From the NCBI GenBank assembly GCA_020073465.1, contig JAIQFC010000032.1:1-64000 (forward strand): a DNA stretch of 64,000 nucleotides. The letters run 5' to 3'. Below are positions 1 to 9,227 of this stretch, piece after piece. Source of the DNA: Terriglobia bacterium. GTDB taxonomy: Bacteria; Acidobacteriota; Terriglobia; Terriglobales; Acidobacteriaceae. Position numbers and translations under genes: made by a program. A model generated the notes under the pieces. It saw nothing but the letters and a program-made list of their open reading frames with translations. It searched no databases and was not told the origin of the DNA. The first letter of the stretch is position 1. Each line of letters begins with the position of its first letter.

Positions 1-176
1 GCACCCACACCGAGGAGTTTTATCAAGTCACCCCTTGTTCCCTGCGGATCAACCAACTCAACCGCGAGCTCCGCCATTGGGAAAAGATTTACAACACCGT
101 GCGCCCTCACCAGTCGCTCGGTTACCTCACCCCGCAGCAGTTCCTGCTGCGGGTCTCATCTCAAAGAAAGGAATGA
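1..176 (+). mobile_element. 3' end of an integrase-type transposase (partial)
   Basis: An open frame enters from the left edge (first full codon at base 3) and stops with TGA at 174-176. Its 57 residues contain the C-terminal part of a DDE integrase core, with the hallmark YNTVRPHQSLGYLTP segment followed by a short basic tail. This ending is typical of IS3/IS481-type transposases. The element's 5' part lies outside the window, so intactness cannot be judged. I found no convincing terminal inverted repeat after the stop. It sits about 100 bases before an ECF sigma gene. Confidence 0.8.
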
Positions 177-278
177 AAACTGTCACTGATCTACTGGACG
201 AGTACACTTTCTTGACTAAGCGATTGAAATACGAGACGCTGGTGCGCGCCGGGTCTGGAAGACGCTTGAGGGTGCTGG

Positions 279-845
279 GTGGAACGCACGATTTCGTGGC
301 TGATCGGCGCGGTGGAACGCGGTGATGGCGCCGCGACAGAAGCGCTTTTTGGGGCACTCTACTCCGAATTGCACCGCATGGCGAAGGGGGAACTCGCACG
401 CCAAGGCGGACCGGTCAGCCTCAGCGCTACGACGCTCCTTCACGAAGCCTACCTGGCCATGGCCGCGCGCAGCGGCCCGTCCTTTCCCGACCGGGCCCGG
501 TTCATGGGATACGCAGCGCGGGTGATGCGCGGGCTGATCATCGACCATGCCCGCGAGCGGCACGCTCAGAAGCGCGGTGGCCTGTTCGAGATTACTTCGC
601 TTGACACCGACGCCATGGAAAACGCCGTGGACCACCGCGAACTCGCGCAAATCAGCGAGGCCCTGGACGAGCTGGGCGGCGTGGAGCCTGCGCTTGCCGA
701 GCTCGTCGACTTGAAGTTCTTCTGCGGGTTCTCGTTCGGAGAAATCGCCGCTATGCGGGATGTATCGGAGCGGACGGTGCAGCGGAACTGGGAGAAAGCG
801 CGCATTTATCTTCATCGGAAAATTCGAGCTGACTTGCCGCTCTGA
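279..845 (+). CDS. ECF-type RNA polymerase sigma factor
   Basis: This 188-residue protein belongs to the sigma-70 ECF group of the Acidobacteria/Planctomycetes kind (Sigma70_ECF-like). Residues about 1-95 form region 2, with the LLHEAYLAM and ARVMRGLIIDHAR segments. Residues about 125-182 form region 4, with a helix-turn-helix around FSFGEIAAMRDVSERTVQRN that should read the -35 element. The start is GTG, chosen because a GAGG lies about 7 bases upstream and the frame begins directly at region 2. No anti-sigma gene is adjacent. Instead a Ser/Thr kinase starts 7 bases after the stop, the arrangement known for kinase-linked ECF groups, so phosphorylation may control this factor (inference). Confidence 0.9.
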   Translation: MERTISWLIGAVERGDGAATEALFGALYSELHRMAKGELARQGGPVSLSATTLLHEAYLAMAARSGPSFPDRARFMGYAARVMRGLIIDHARERHAQKRGGLFEITSLDTDAMENAVDHRELAQISEALDELGGVEPALAELVDLKFFCGFSFGEIAAMRDVSERTVQRNWEKARIYLHRKIRADLPL

Positions 846-852
846 GGTGCCC

Positions 853-3597
853 ATGTCAACACTCACCCCTGATCAGTGGCAGGCTCTGAGCCCCTATCTC
901 GACCAGGCGCTCGCTCTGGGGGACGAAGAGCGCGCCGCGTGGCTTTCCTCGCTGCGCGAGCAGAATCCTGCACTGGCTGCACAGTTGGACTCACTCCTCG
1001 AGGAGCACCGTGTCCTCGCACAGCAAGGTTTTCTGGAGAAGAGTCCGGCTGCGCCCCTGAGTACGCCGGGGCTGGCGGGCCAGGCGATAGGTCCGTACAC
1101 GCTGATCTCGCAGATCGGTCAGGGCGGAATGGGAGGCGTGTGGCTGGCCCGGCGCAGCGACGGGCGTTTCGAGCGGCAAGTGGCGGTGAAGTTTCTGAAC
1201 ATCGCGCTGGTTGGCCGCGGAGGCGAAGACCGCTTCAAACGTGAGGGCAGCATTCTGGGACGGCTGTCGCATCCTCATATTGCGGAACTGGTGGACGCGG
1301 GCGTATCGGCGAGCGGCACGCCGTATCTCGTCCTGGAATACGTGGAGGGCGACCATATCGACCGACACTGTGACCGGCACCGGCTCGACGTGGAAGCGAG
1401 GATCCGGCTCTTTCTCGACGTTGCCGCCGCGGTTGCCCACGCGCACGCAAACCTGATCGTGCATCGTGACCTCAAGCCTTCGAACGTGCTGGTAAGCAAT
1501 GACGGACAAGTGAAACTGCTGGACTTCGGCATCGCCAAGTTGCTCGAAGGCGAGGGCCAGGACGGTGCGGCTACTCTGCTGACGGTGCAAGCGGGGCGGG
1601 CTATGACGCCGGAGTACGCGGCCCCGGAACAAGTGACCGGAGCGCCGGTTACAACCGCCACCGATGTGTATGCGCTGGGTGTGCTGTTGTATGTGTTGCT
1701 CACGGGACAGCATCCTGCAGGAGCCGGCCTGCGCTCTCCCGCTGACCTGGTGAAGGCGATCGTGGACACTGAGCCGCGACGCTTGTCCGACATTGTGGCC
1801 CCGTCCAAGGCGCAGGAGGAGGCCCTGACCTCCAACGCCGCGCAACGCACCAGCACTCCCGAGAAGCTTGGCCGGCTGCTTCGCGGAGATCTCGACACGA
1901 TTGCAGCCAAAGCGCTGAAGAAAAATCCGCAGGAGCGCTATACCTCGGTCACAGCCCTGGCTGAGGATCTTGGACGATACCTCAGGAACGAACCGATCAG
2001 CGCGCGCCCAGACACGTTTGCCTATCGTGCGGGCAAATTCGTACGACGGAACCGCACCGCGGTTGCGCTGGCGACTCTGGCGTTTGTCGCCACGATTGCT
2101 GGCGCGGTCGGCACCTTCGTCCAGGCCCGCACCGCCCGCGTACAACGCGATTTCGCTCTCCGTCAGTTGTCGCGCGCCGAAGCCATTAACGATCTCAATG
2201 AATTTGTCTTCACCGAATCGCCTCCGTCCGGCGAAACTCTCGATCGCGCGGAACGCATTCTCGGGCGGCAGCAGCGAGCGAACCTCGCAGATCGAGTGGA
2301 AACCCTTGTTTCGCTCGGCCGCAATACCGGAGTTGAGGAAGGCGACGCCCGACCTCGCCGCATGCTCGAGGAAGCCTACCAACTCTCGCGTGGGCTGCCC
2401 GAACCATCCACCCGCGCGAGGGCGGCGTGTGCCCTGGGAGGAATGCTTTCCCGAGGGGACCAGCTACCGCGCGCAGAGGGTTTTATCCAGGAAGGGCTGA
2501 AGGAACTCCCCGACGAATCCCAATTCGCACTCGATCGAGTCTTTTGTCTCCTGGAAGGCGCCACCGTATCCCGGGCCAATGGTGCTGCACTGGAATCGAT
2601 CTCGCGTTTGCAGTTAGCACAACAATTGTTGAAACAGGCGCCACCCCATTCCGAGATGCTCGACGTACAGGCAGCCATGTATCTGGCGGACTCGTATCGT
2701 CTTGTAGGACGGAATCGTGAGGCCTGTACTGAGTTCGAACAGGCTTTTGCGCGACTAACCGCGCTCGGACGCGACGACACAGGACTTGCGGGATCCGTGT
2801 CCTATAAATGGGGTCTGTCCCTGTATCTGCTCGGCCGTCCCCAGGAAGCGGAGAAATTGATTCACCGGGCCATCGTGATCTACAACGACAGCGAAGACGC
2901 ACCAGACGTGATCCCCTGGCAGCTCGTCAGCCATGCCCGGGTTCTGCGCGACCTCGGACGTTTGGACAAAGCGGCAGAGCAGGCGGAGCGTGGTTACGCC
3001 AGAGCGCAGAAGATTGGCGAGCAGAATACGATCAATCAGTCGTTATTGTTGCGTGCCTCCATCTACCGCATGCGGGGGGACCTTGCCCGCGCCACAGACA
3101 TGCTGGCTGAACTGGAGCCCCGCTTGCGCAGCAATCTTCGTCCCGGGAACATCTATTTCGCGTCGCTCGCTTCGGAACAGGCCCTCGTTGCACAGGCGCG
3201 TGGCAATGTTAGCACTGCATTGGACCTGATCAATCAAGCCCTGGTTATTGCGGAGGCATCAGTAAGAGCCGTCCAGCAAGGCGCCGATCTTGTCCCCACC
3301 CTCCTGACCTATCGATCGGAAATGGAGCGACAACTCGGTCGAACGGATGAGGCGGTAGCGGACGCAACCCAGGCCTTGGGCCAGTTCCAGGAAGCCGCAC
3401 AGCCAGGGACGTTTTCCAGCAACCTCGGGCACGCGTACATGGCTTTGGGGCGCGGCCTGCAAGCCCAAGGCAAACACGACCAGGCCCGCACCGCCTTTCG
3501 CTCGGCCGCCGAGCACCTGCAAAATGCTGTGGGCCCGGATCACCCCGACACGCGCAGCGCCCGGCAACAGGCAGAGTTGGACACCCAGGCTCGATAA
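853..3597 (+). CDS. Transmembrane Ser/Thr protein kinase with TPR-rich C-terminal domain
   Basis: 914 residues. The ATG at 853 has GAGGTG just upstream, and the frame is also open further upstream without a ribosome site. Residues 1-65 are an acidic helical segment common before acidobacterial kinases. The Hanks-type kinase domain spans about 81-385: glycine loop GQGGMGGVW, catalytic Lys113, HRDLKPSN with Asp206, DFG at 224-226 and APEQ. One transmembrane helix lies at about 402-422. The remaining ~490 residues are helical repeats of TPR type, probably outside the membrane for sensing or protein contacts. It is translationally close to the ECF sigma gene (7-base gap), so the pair likely forms one signalling unit. 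Confidence 0.9.
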   Translation: MSTLTPDQWQALSPYLDQALALGDEERAAWLSSLREQNPALAAQLDSLLEEHRVLAQQGFLEKSPAAPLSTPGLAGQAIGPYTLISQIGQGGMGGVWLARRSDGRFERQVAVKFLNIALVGRGGEDRFKREGSILGRLSHPHIAELVDAGVSASGTPYLVLEYVEGDHIDRHCDRHRLDVEARIRLFLDVAAAVAHAHANLIVHRDLKPSNVLVSNDGQVKLLDFGIAKLLEGEGQDGAATLLTVQAGRAMTPEYAAPEQVTGAPVTTATDVYALGVLLYVLLTGQHPAGAGLRSPADLVKAIVDTEPRRLSDIVAPSKAQEEALTSNAAQRTSTPEKLGRLLRGDLDTIAAKALKKNPQERYTSVTALAEDLGRYLRNEPISARPDTFAYRAGKFVRRNRTAVALATLAFVATIAGAVGTFVQARTARVQRDFALRQLSRAEAINDLNEFVFTESPPSGETLDRAERILGRQQRANLADRVETLVSLGRNTGVEEGDARPRRMLEEAYQLSRGLPEPSTRARAACALGGMLSRGDQLPRAEGFIQEGLKELPDESQFALDRVFCLLEGATVSRANGAALESISRLQLAQQLLKQAPPHSEMLDVQAAMYLADSYRLVGRNREACTEFEQAFARLTALGRDDTGLAGSVSYKWGLSLYLLGRPQEAEKLIHRAIVIYNDSEDAPDVIPWQLVSHARVLRDLGRLDKAAEQAERGYARAQKIGEQNTINQSLLLRASIYRMRGDLARATDMLAELEPRLRSNLRPGNIYFASLASEQALVAQARGNVSTALDLINQALVIAEASVRAVQQGADLVPTLLTYRSEMERQLGRTDEAVADATQALGQFQEAAQPGTFSSNLGHAYMALGRGLQAQGKHDQARTAFRSAAEHLQNAVGPDHPDTRSARQQAELDTQAR

Positions 3598-3755
3598 CCT
3601 GTCAATAATCTAATTTTCCCTACCGGCTGTCGTCTTTTCCTGTTGTTTTCCGATATCCCAAGTAGAGTCCAGCAGTTCGGGCCTCATGCACGGTACCCGC
3701 CCCCTGACCCCGGCGTCTGAACCCGCAGCTGACATTTGTAATGAAGGAGATGGCT

Positions 3756-5318
3756 ATGCAAGGTAGTGAGAGAATTTTCAGCTTTGCCAGCGCAGCCCTG
3801 CTGCTATTCGGGATGGCAGCGCAAGCGCAAATGATCGACAATACGCAGGCAACGAGCACGGCCAATGCGGGAATCAACAAGTCACTAACCGATGAGATTG
3901 GAGCGGGGCGCGGCGATGTGCTGACGCCGGGCTCGTCGGTCTACATTATCAATCGTGATCCCTATCGCTCGATCCGGCGGGGGCGGCAGCTGTTCCAGCG
4001 AAAGTTCACGCAGGCACAAGGCCAGGGACCGAATGACGGCGACGGCGTTGGCGACATCAATACCAATCTGGCCCTCGGTGCTGGATTGACCGACAGTTGC
4101 GCGTTGTGCCACGGCCGTCCGCGGGGATCGGCGGGAGCCGGGGGCAACGTCGTAACCCGCCCGGATAGCCGCGACTCACCGCATCTGTTTGGTCTGGGAC
4201 TCAAGGAGATGCTGGCTGACGAGATCACAACTGATCTGCGGAGTACGCGCGATCTGGCGGTGGCGCTGGCGCAGCAGAGGAAGCGGCCGGTCACGCTGAA
4301 GCTGTTCAGCAAGGGTGTGCAGTATGGCAGCATCACGGGAAATCCGGACGGCTCGGTCGATACCTCGAAGGTCGCGGGAGTGGATCCGGATCTGCGAGTG
4401 AAGCCGTTTTTTGCCGAGGGCTCGACGATTTCCATTCGCGAGTTCGTGGTGGGGGCGCTGCACAAGGAGATGGGACTGGAAGCCTCTTCCGATCCCGACC
4501 TGCTGACGGCGAGCGCCGGCGGCCGCGTGGTGACACCTTCGGGCATGGTGCTGGATGGATCGAAAGACAAGATTAGTCCGCCGCCCGCGCCCGATGCGCA
4601 AAACGGAAACGAGATCGACCCGGCGCTGGTCGATCATCTGGAGTTCTATCTGTTGAACTATTTCAAGCCGGGTCACGACCAGCAGAATGCGACCACGGAC
4701 CACGGGCGCGCCATGTTCAACAAGGCTGGTTGCTCGTCGTGTCACATCGCGAACATGACGATCAATCACGATCGCCGCGTGGCCGACGTGGAAACGGCTT
4801 ACGATTCTGTGAATGGGGTGTTCAACAGCCTGTTCGCGACAGCGAGCACTCTGTATTACACAAAGGATGACGGCAGCGGGCAGCCTTACTTGAAGCTGCC
4901 ATTGGGCAATTCTTTCGTGGTGAAAGACATTTTCACGGACTTCAAGCGACATGACGTGGGACCCAGCTTCTACGAGCGCAACTGGGACGGCACGCTGCAG
5001 ACGCAGTTTCTGACCCGGCCGTTGTGGGGCGTCGGAAGCACGGGGCCGTATGGCCACGATGGCCGGAGCATGACGCTGAACGATGTCATTCTCCGTCATG
5101 GAGGAGAAGCGCTGGCAGCCCGGAATGCGTTCGTTGCTCTGAAGCCGAACGATCAGAGCAGCCTGATCGCGTTCCTAAACTCGCTGCTGCTGTTTCCGCC
5201 GGACGACACGGCGTCGACGTTGGATCCGGCGGACCCAACCAAGACGAACTTCCCGCAATTCGGGCACGGCAGCATCAAGCTGACGGTGCTATTCAACGAC
5301 CCAACCGAGTTGGAGTAA
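3756..5318 (+). CDS. Secreted di-heme oxidoreductase (DHOR / cytochrome c peroxidase-like)
   Basis: 520 residues with an N-terminal signal peptide (hydrophobic FASAALLLFGMAAQA, cleavage near AQA). Two heme c motifs are visible: CALCH near residue 110 and CSSCH near residue 325. The C-terminal block with RPLWGVGSTGPYGHDGRS and ILRHGGEA is typical of the di-heme oxidoreductase family (PF06537, once called thiol oxidoreductase). I prefer ATG 3756 to ATG 3741, because AAGGAG lies inside the first codons of the longer version and is spaced correctly for 3756. It probably acts in the periplasm; its substrate is unknown. It stands alone and is followed by a strong terminator-like hairpin. Confidence 0.85.
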   Translation: MQGSERIFSFASAALLLFGMAAQAQMIDNTQATSTANAGINKSLTDEIGAGRGDVLTPGSSVYIINRDPYRSIRRGRQLFQRKFTQAQGQGPNDGDGVGDINTNLALGAGLTDSCALCHGRPRGSAGAGGNVVTRPDSRDSPHLFGLGLKEMLADEITTDLRSTRDLAVALAQQRKRPVTLKLFSKGVQYGSITGNPDGSVDTSKVAGVDPDLRVKPFFAEGSTISIREFVVGALHKEMGLEASSDPDLLTASAGGRVVTPSGMVLDGSKDKISPPPAPDAQNGNEIDPALVDHLEFYLLNYFKPGHDQQNATTDHGRAMFNKAGCSSCHIANMTINHDRRVADVETAYDSVNGVFNSLFATASTLYYTKDDGSGQPYLKLPLGNSFVVKDIFTDFKRHDVGPSFYERNWDGTLQTQFLTRPLWGVGSTGPYGHDGRSMTLNDVILRHGGEALAARNAFVALKPNDQSSLIAFLNSLLLFPPDDTASTLDPADPTKTNFPQFGHGSIKLTVLFNDPTELE

Positions 5319-5331
5319 GCGCTTCCCCACC

Positions 5332-5366
5332 CGGCCGCCGTCCACCATGTGGGCGGCGGCCGTTTC
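5332..5366 (+). terminator. Putative intrinsic terminator after the di-heme oxidoreductase gene
   Basis: A 9-base-pair GC stem (CGGCCGCCG at 5332-5340 with CGGCGGCCG at 5354-5362) is extended by an inner CCAC/GTGG pairing and followed by a short T run. It begins 14 bases after the stop codon. Confidence 0.6.
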
Positions 5367-5483
5367 TCCGTTCAGGCAGTTTAGCCCCAGCCTGCAGCGA
5401 CGCCGAACGCTTCTAACGAAGAGCGGGACTTGAACCTGACCTGGGCGATTGGCGTATCTTCAAGTCGACTTAGGGGGCAGGGG

Positions 5484-6953
5484 ATGAGCGCGAAGTTAGG
5501 GATGCTGGCCACGATGGTCCTGAGTGCAACTGGTCTTCTGGCGGGCCAACAGAACGAAGTGACGCGGCTTGATGGCAGCAAGATCGAAGCGGTTGAGGTT
5601 GACCGGACCGTGACGCAACTGATGAAAGCGGCGGAAGTTACGGGCGTAGGGCTGGCTATTCTGAATGACGGGAAGATTGCGTACCTCAAGGCGTACGGCG
5701 TGCGGGACAAAGAGAACAATCTGCCGATGACGGTGGACTCGGTGATGTCGGCGGCTTCGTTCACCAAGGTGGTGTTTGCCTACCTGGTGATGTGGCTCGT
5801 AGACCGGGGAATGTTGGATCTGGACAAGCCGGTGTACCAGTATTTGCCGAAGGCGCTGCCGGAATATTCGAACTATACGGACCTCGCGGGTGACTTGCGG
5901 TACAAGAAAATTACGGCGCGAATGCTGTTGAGCCACACCAGCGGGTTTCCGAATTGGCGGGCGTTTGAGGAGGATCGGAAACTGAAGATCCATTTTGAGC
6001 CAGGGTCGAGGTACGCATATTCGGGGGAGGGAATCGTCCTGCTGCAACTGGTGGTGGAGACGATCACGAAGAAGGGGCTGGCAGAGTCGATGCAAGAGCA
6101 TGTTTTCGGGCCGCTTGGGATGGCGCGAACCAGCATGGTTTGGCAGGACAGCTTCGAGAAGAACTATGCAAACGGCTATGACGAATACGGCCGCTCTCTC
6201 GGGCCGCAGAAGGCACAGCAGGCGAATGCCGCCGGGTCGATGCAGACGACGGTCAGCGATTTTGCCAAGCTCGTGCAGGCGGCGCGGACAGGCACGGGCT
6301 TGTCAGCGAAGACGAGAGAACAGATGCTTAGTCCGCAGATTCAGATTCTGTCCAAGCATGAGTTCCCAACGTTTGAAAGCGAAACGACTAACGAAAACAA
6401 AGGGATCCGGCTTAGCTATGGCCTGGGGTGGGGTCTTTACTGGACGCCGTACGGCAGGGCGTTTTTCAAGGAGGGCCATGACGGGGGCTGGCGGAACTAC
6501 ACGGTCTGCTTCGACAAGGTGGGAACGGGCATCGTCATTATGACGAATAGCGGCAATGGCGAGGGAATCTACAAGGAGTTACTGGAGAGTTTGCTGAAGA
6601 ATACGTTCACACCGATCGAGTGGGAAGGGTTTACGCCCTACAACCAGTTGCCGCCGCGGCCGCCGCTTAAAGTGCACAAAGAGGTGAAGGTCGATCCTAA
6701 AGTGCTGGAGAAATACGTGGGCCGCTACGGGGATCCGCCTGATCTTATCCTAACCATCCGGCGCGAGGGAGATCACCTGTCGGTCCAGGAAGACGATGAG
6801 CCGAAACAGGAGCTGCTCGGAGAGAGCGAGCGCGACTTTTTCTCCGTCACTGCGGATGATGTGTTCACGTTTGAAGTGGACAGTGAGGGTCGCGTCACGA
6901 AGATGACTTTGCACACGGACGGAAGGGACATTCCGATCAAGCGGATCGACTAG
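5484..6953 (+). CDS. Serine hydrolase of the beta-lactamase class C / penicillin-binding-protein fold
   Basis: 489 residues with signal peptide (MLATMVLSATGLLAG). The catalytic SxxK motif is Ser92-Phe-Thr-Lys95. The second motif is Tyr179-Ser-Gly, where Asn is usual in true beta-lactamases. The third-motif region reads HDGG rather than KTG, as in esterase- or peptidase-like members. The region after about residue 385 resembles the small C-terminal domain often attached to these hydrolases (DUF3471-like). The start at ATG 5484 has a purine-rich GGGGGCAGGGG upstream. Likely periplasmic; the substrate cannot be told from sequence and antibiotic resistance should not be assumed. Flanked by hairpins on both sides, so monocistronic. 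Confidence 0.85.
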   Translation: MSAKLGMLATMVLSATGLLAGQQNEVTRLDGSKIEAVEVDRTVTQLMKAAEVTGVGLAILNDGKIAYLKAYGVRDKENNLPMTVDSVMSAASFTKVVFAYLVMWLVDRGMLDLDKPVYQYLPKALPEYSNYTDLAGDLRYKKITARMLLSHTSGFPNWRAFEEDRKLKIHFEPGSRYAYSGEGIVLLQLVVETITKKGLAESMQEHVFGPLGMARTSMVWQDSFEKNYANGYDEYGRSLGPQKAQQANAAGSMQTTVSDFAKLVQAARTGTGLSAKTREQMLSPQIQILSKHEFPTFESETTNENKGIRLSYGLGWGLYWTPYGRAFFKEGHDGGWRNYTVCFDKVGTGIVIMTNSGNGEGIYKELLESLLKNTFTPIEWEGFTPYNQLPPRPPLKVHKEVKVDPKVLEKYVGRYGDPPDLILTIRREGDHLSVQEDDEPKQELLGESERDFFSVTADDVFTFEVDSEGRVTKMTLHTDGRDIPIKRID

Positions 6954-7046
6954 CAACGACCGGTTGTGGCTTCCCGCGATCGGGAGATTCCGTGAGGCTC
7001 AGCCCCTCGGAGTCCTGATGTTCTCAGGAAAATCAAAGTCAAAGGC

Positions 7047-7073
7047 GGCGGACAAGAGTGTCCGCCCCACACG
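7047..7073. repeat. GC-rich intergenic hairpin with CCACAC tail (copy 1)
   Basis: Perfect 7-base stem GGCGGAC (7047-7053) / GTCCGCC (7060-7066) with loop AAGAGT, followed by CCACACG. It lies between two convergent genes and could end transcription. Similar hairpins followed by CCACACA occur at 18365 and 23075, which suggests a repeat family. Confidence 0.55.
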
Positions 7074-7100
7074 TACCGGCGTCAACAGACTCAAGCTTCT

Positions 7101-7532
7101 CTACTCAGGCTTCTTGGCCGCCGGCTTTTCGAGCGTGATGGTGAGTTGGGCTTTGCAGGTGCTTGCGGGGTCGACGAAGGCGGAGCCTTCCTGGTCATCG
7201 TGGCTGGCGGAGAAGTTGAGGCCGCCGTGCTTGAGTTTGTTGGGGAGGCCTTCGAAGCGCGCCTTGCCGTCGGCGTTGGTTCCCACTTCGAGATCAAGCT
7301 TGCGCGCGTTCATGAAGCCGTAGGCGATGTGAACTCGGATCTTGGCGTTGTAAACGGGAGCGCCAGATGCGTCGTGGACAAGGAAGTCAGCCGAGCAGGG
7401 GCCAATGCCGCCGTCGATGACGGGAACGGTTTTGGGGTCGGGAGAGTTGGTCTGAGGGAAAGCGAGGGGCGAGAGAGCCGCGAGAGAGATAGTCGCAACA
7501 AGTAATGTTGTATGAATGCGGCGGAAGGTCAC
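7101..7532 (-). CDS. Small secreted protein with carboxypeptidase-regulatory-like fold
   Basis: 143 residues. The signal peptide spans about residues 1-27 (LLVATISLAALSPLAF, then PQTN). The mature part has the pattern of a small beta-sandwich like the carboxypeptidase regulatory or FixH-like domains (VHDASGAPVYNAKIRVHI, then NADGKARFEGLPN). It ends in a Lys/Pro-rich tail. Two cysteines (in GPCSAD and STCKAQ) may pair. It probably sits in the periplasm or at the surface. No operon partner; the exact function is not recognisable. Confidence 0.7.
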   Translation of the reverse strand: MTFRRIHTTLLVATISLAALSPLAFPQTNSPDPKTVPVIDGGIGPCSADFLVHDASGAPVYNAKIRVHIAYGFMNARKLDLEVGTNADGKARFEGLPNKLKHGGLNFSASHDDQEGSAFVDPASTCKAQLTITLEKPAAKKPE

Positions 7533-7568
7533 GCGTATAGGTTAACGCAGATGGTCAAGCGAGGCCCA

Positions 7569-7610
7569 CGTCTCGCAAAACCGGCGAGACGCGGGGCACC
7601 CGGCCGTAGG
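7569..7610. repeat. Intergenic hairpin (REP-like)
   Basis: Perfect 8-base stem CGTCTCGC (7569-7576) / GCGAGACG (7584-7591) with a 7-base loop, in the 279-base gap before the diguanylate cyclase gene. The rest of this gap shows no other clear feature. Its GC-rich palindromic make-up matches other intergenic hairpins in this window. Confidence 0.45.
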
Positions 7611-7811
7611 GTCCCTCTCCGTTTGCTTCGCCCACGGATCGGGATGACAAGGTTCCTTCTTCAGAGTCTTCTAATCCAAGATATGCTGGGAACCGGTTCA
7701 TCCCATTGGCTTTGCGGGTTCCTGTTACCAACGTTCATTGCCCCTGCGCAAAAGTCACGAATATAATTTTTGAACACCACCCGTCGAAATCGAGGATAGG
7801 GAAAATCTGGC

Positions 7812-8864
7812 ATGCCCGAGGCAACCGGCACTCAATTGACGCGCCATAGCCAGGAACTAACCATATTCCACGATGTAGCGAAGGCGCTCACGTCGTCGCT
7901 GGACCTCGACTCCATTCTGCAGACCATCATGGAAAAGATGGCGGAGTATTTCCGCCCGGACACGTGGTCGCTGCTGATGGTGGACGAAGAGCACGATGAG
8001 CTCTACTTCGCCATCGCGGTGGGAGACAAAGCCGATGTGCTCAAGGACGTCCGGCTGAAAATGGGAGAGGGCATTGCCGGGTGGGTGGCGAAAAGTGGAG
8101 AGCAGCGGATCGTGCCCGATGTGCGCAACGATCCCTTTTTTGCCAGCCGGGTGGACGACGCCACCAAGTGGGAAACGCGCTCGATTGTGTGTGTACCGCT
8201 GAAGTCGAAGCTGCGGGTGCTGGGCGTGATTCAGTTGGTCAACGTCGACATGTCGCAGTTCGGTGAGCAGGAGATATTCTTCCTGCAGTCGCTGTGCGAC
8301 TACGCCGCGATCGCGATTGAGAACGCGCGCTGGGTGGAGCGGATTCAGGAACTCACCATCACCGACGACTGCACGGGGCTGTACAACGCCCGACATCTTT
8401 ATAAGACGCTGGAGACCGAGGTTTACCGGTCGTCGCGATTTGGCTACGAGTTCAGCGTGCTGTTCATCGACCTCGACCACTTCAAGTCGGTGAACGATAC
8501 GCATGGGCATCTGATCGGGAGCAAGCTGTTGGCGGAAATTGGATACCTGGTTAAGGCCCAGCTTCGGCTCATCGATTTCGCCTTCCGCTACGGGGGCGAC
8601 GAGTTCGTCGTGTTGCTGCCGCAAACCTCGAAGGATTCCGCGCTGGTGGTTGCCAAACGCCTGCAGGACGGTTTCCGGGCCAGCAGTTTCTGCCGCGAGG
8701 AAGGATTAAACCTCAATGTGCGCGCTTCCATCGGGCTGGCGACGTATCCGCACGATGCGAAGGAGGCGCATGACATCATCCGGCAGGCGGACGCCATGAT
8801 GTACATGGTGAAGAATTCGACGCGGGATAATATCGGGATTGCGCAGCGGGGAGTGATGAAGTAG
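7812..8864 (+). CDS. GAF-GGDEF diguanylate cyclase
   Basis: 350 residues, soluble. A GAF sensory domain spans about 15-165 (start LTIFHDVAKALTSSLDLDSIL). A GGDEF domain spans about 185-345 with intact active-site GGDEF at 261-265, so it should make cyclic di-GMP from two GTP. An allosteric I-site RxxD (Arg252, Asp255) lies exactly five residues before GGDEF, so product inhibition is expected. The ligand of the GAF domain is unknown. A PilZ-domain protein, a possible c-di-GMP receptor, is encoded at 20724 but in a separate unit. The ATG start follows ATAGGGA. Confidence 0.93.
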   Translation: MPEATGTQLTRHSQELTIFHDVAKALTSSLDLDSILQTIMEKMAEYFRPDTWSLLMVDEEHDELYFAIAVGDKADVLKDVRLKMGEGIAGWVAKSGEQRIVPDVRNDPFFASRVDDATKWETRSIVCVPLKSKLRVLGVIQLVNVDMSQFGEQEIFFLQSLCDYAAIAIENARWVERIQELTITDDCTGLYNARHLYKTLETEVYRSSRFGYEFSVLFIDLDHFKSVNDTHGHLIGSKLLAEIGYLVKAQLRLIDFAFRYGGDEFVVLLPQTSKDSALVVAKRLQDGFRASSFCREEGLNLNVRASIGLATYPHDAKEAHDIIRQADAMMYMVKNSTRDNIGIAQRGVMK

Positions 8865-8970
8865 GGTTGCTCGGGCTTCGGGCTTCATACCGTGGACTTG
8901 GTTTGGCTGCGTCCTCTGCTTCGGAGCCACTGACTTATCCTTGCCCCAGCTAGACCCGGCTTTGTTTCGC

Positions 8971-8999
8971 TTGACACATTATACGTGTGCACGTATACT
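8971..8999 (+). promoter_or_regulatory. vapBC promoter with embedded palindromic operator
   Basis: The -35 TTGACA (8971-8976) and -10 TATACT (8994-8999) are separated by 17 bases, close to ideal. A palindrome with 8-base arms, TATACGTG-TG-CACGTATA (8980-8997), fills the spacer and enters the -10, where a VapB/VapBC repressor would block RNA polymerase. Transcription should start about at the ATG (9006), so the mRNA is predicted to be leaderless. Confidence 0.75.
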
Positions 9000-9005
9000 G
9001 TGTTT

Positions 9006-9227
9006 ATGAATGTCACCCTCTCCATCGATGAGCAGCTTGTCGCGCGGGCACGGAAGAAGGCGGACGCGCTCGGCAAGAGTTTGAATCAGCTCATCCGCGA
9101 CTACTTGCAGAAGCTGGCCGGGAGCGACGATCCGGAGCGCAGCATCGAAGAGTTCAAGAGCCTTTCGGGCCGGGGAAATTCCCGCGGGTGGCGCTTCGAC
9201 CGCAACGAGATTCATGAGCGCCCGTAG
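9006..9227 (+). CDS. vapB: VapB-type antitoxin (ribbon-helix-helix / CopG-like)
   Basis: 73 residues starting MNVTLSIDEQLVARARKKAD, the usual beta-strand-helix start of ribbon-helix-helix antitoxins, followed by a helix with KSLNQLIRDYLQKL. The C-terminal half (about 45-73) is polar and should wrap the toxin. ATG 9006 is chosen over the upstream ATG at 8985, because the latter would lie inside the promoter/operator. The 3' end overlaps the toxin start by 14 bases, which implies translational coupling. It likely represses its own promoter through the palindrome at 8980-8997. Confidence 0.85.
   Translation: MNVTLSIDEQLVARARKKADALGKSLNQLIRDYLQKLAGSDDPERSIEEFKSLSGRGNSRGWRFDRNEIHERP

Noticed and set aside
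35-325. Small plus-strand frame over the transposase end and sigma start
   Set aside because: Out of frame with the recognised transposase tail and with no coding signal.
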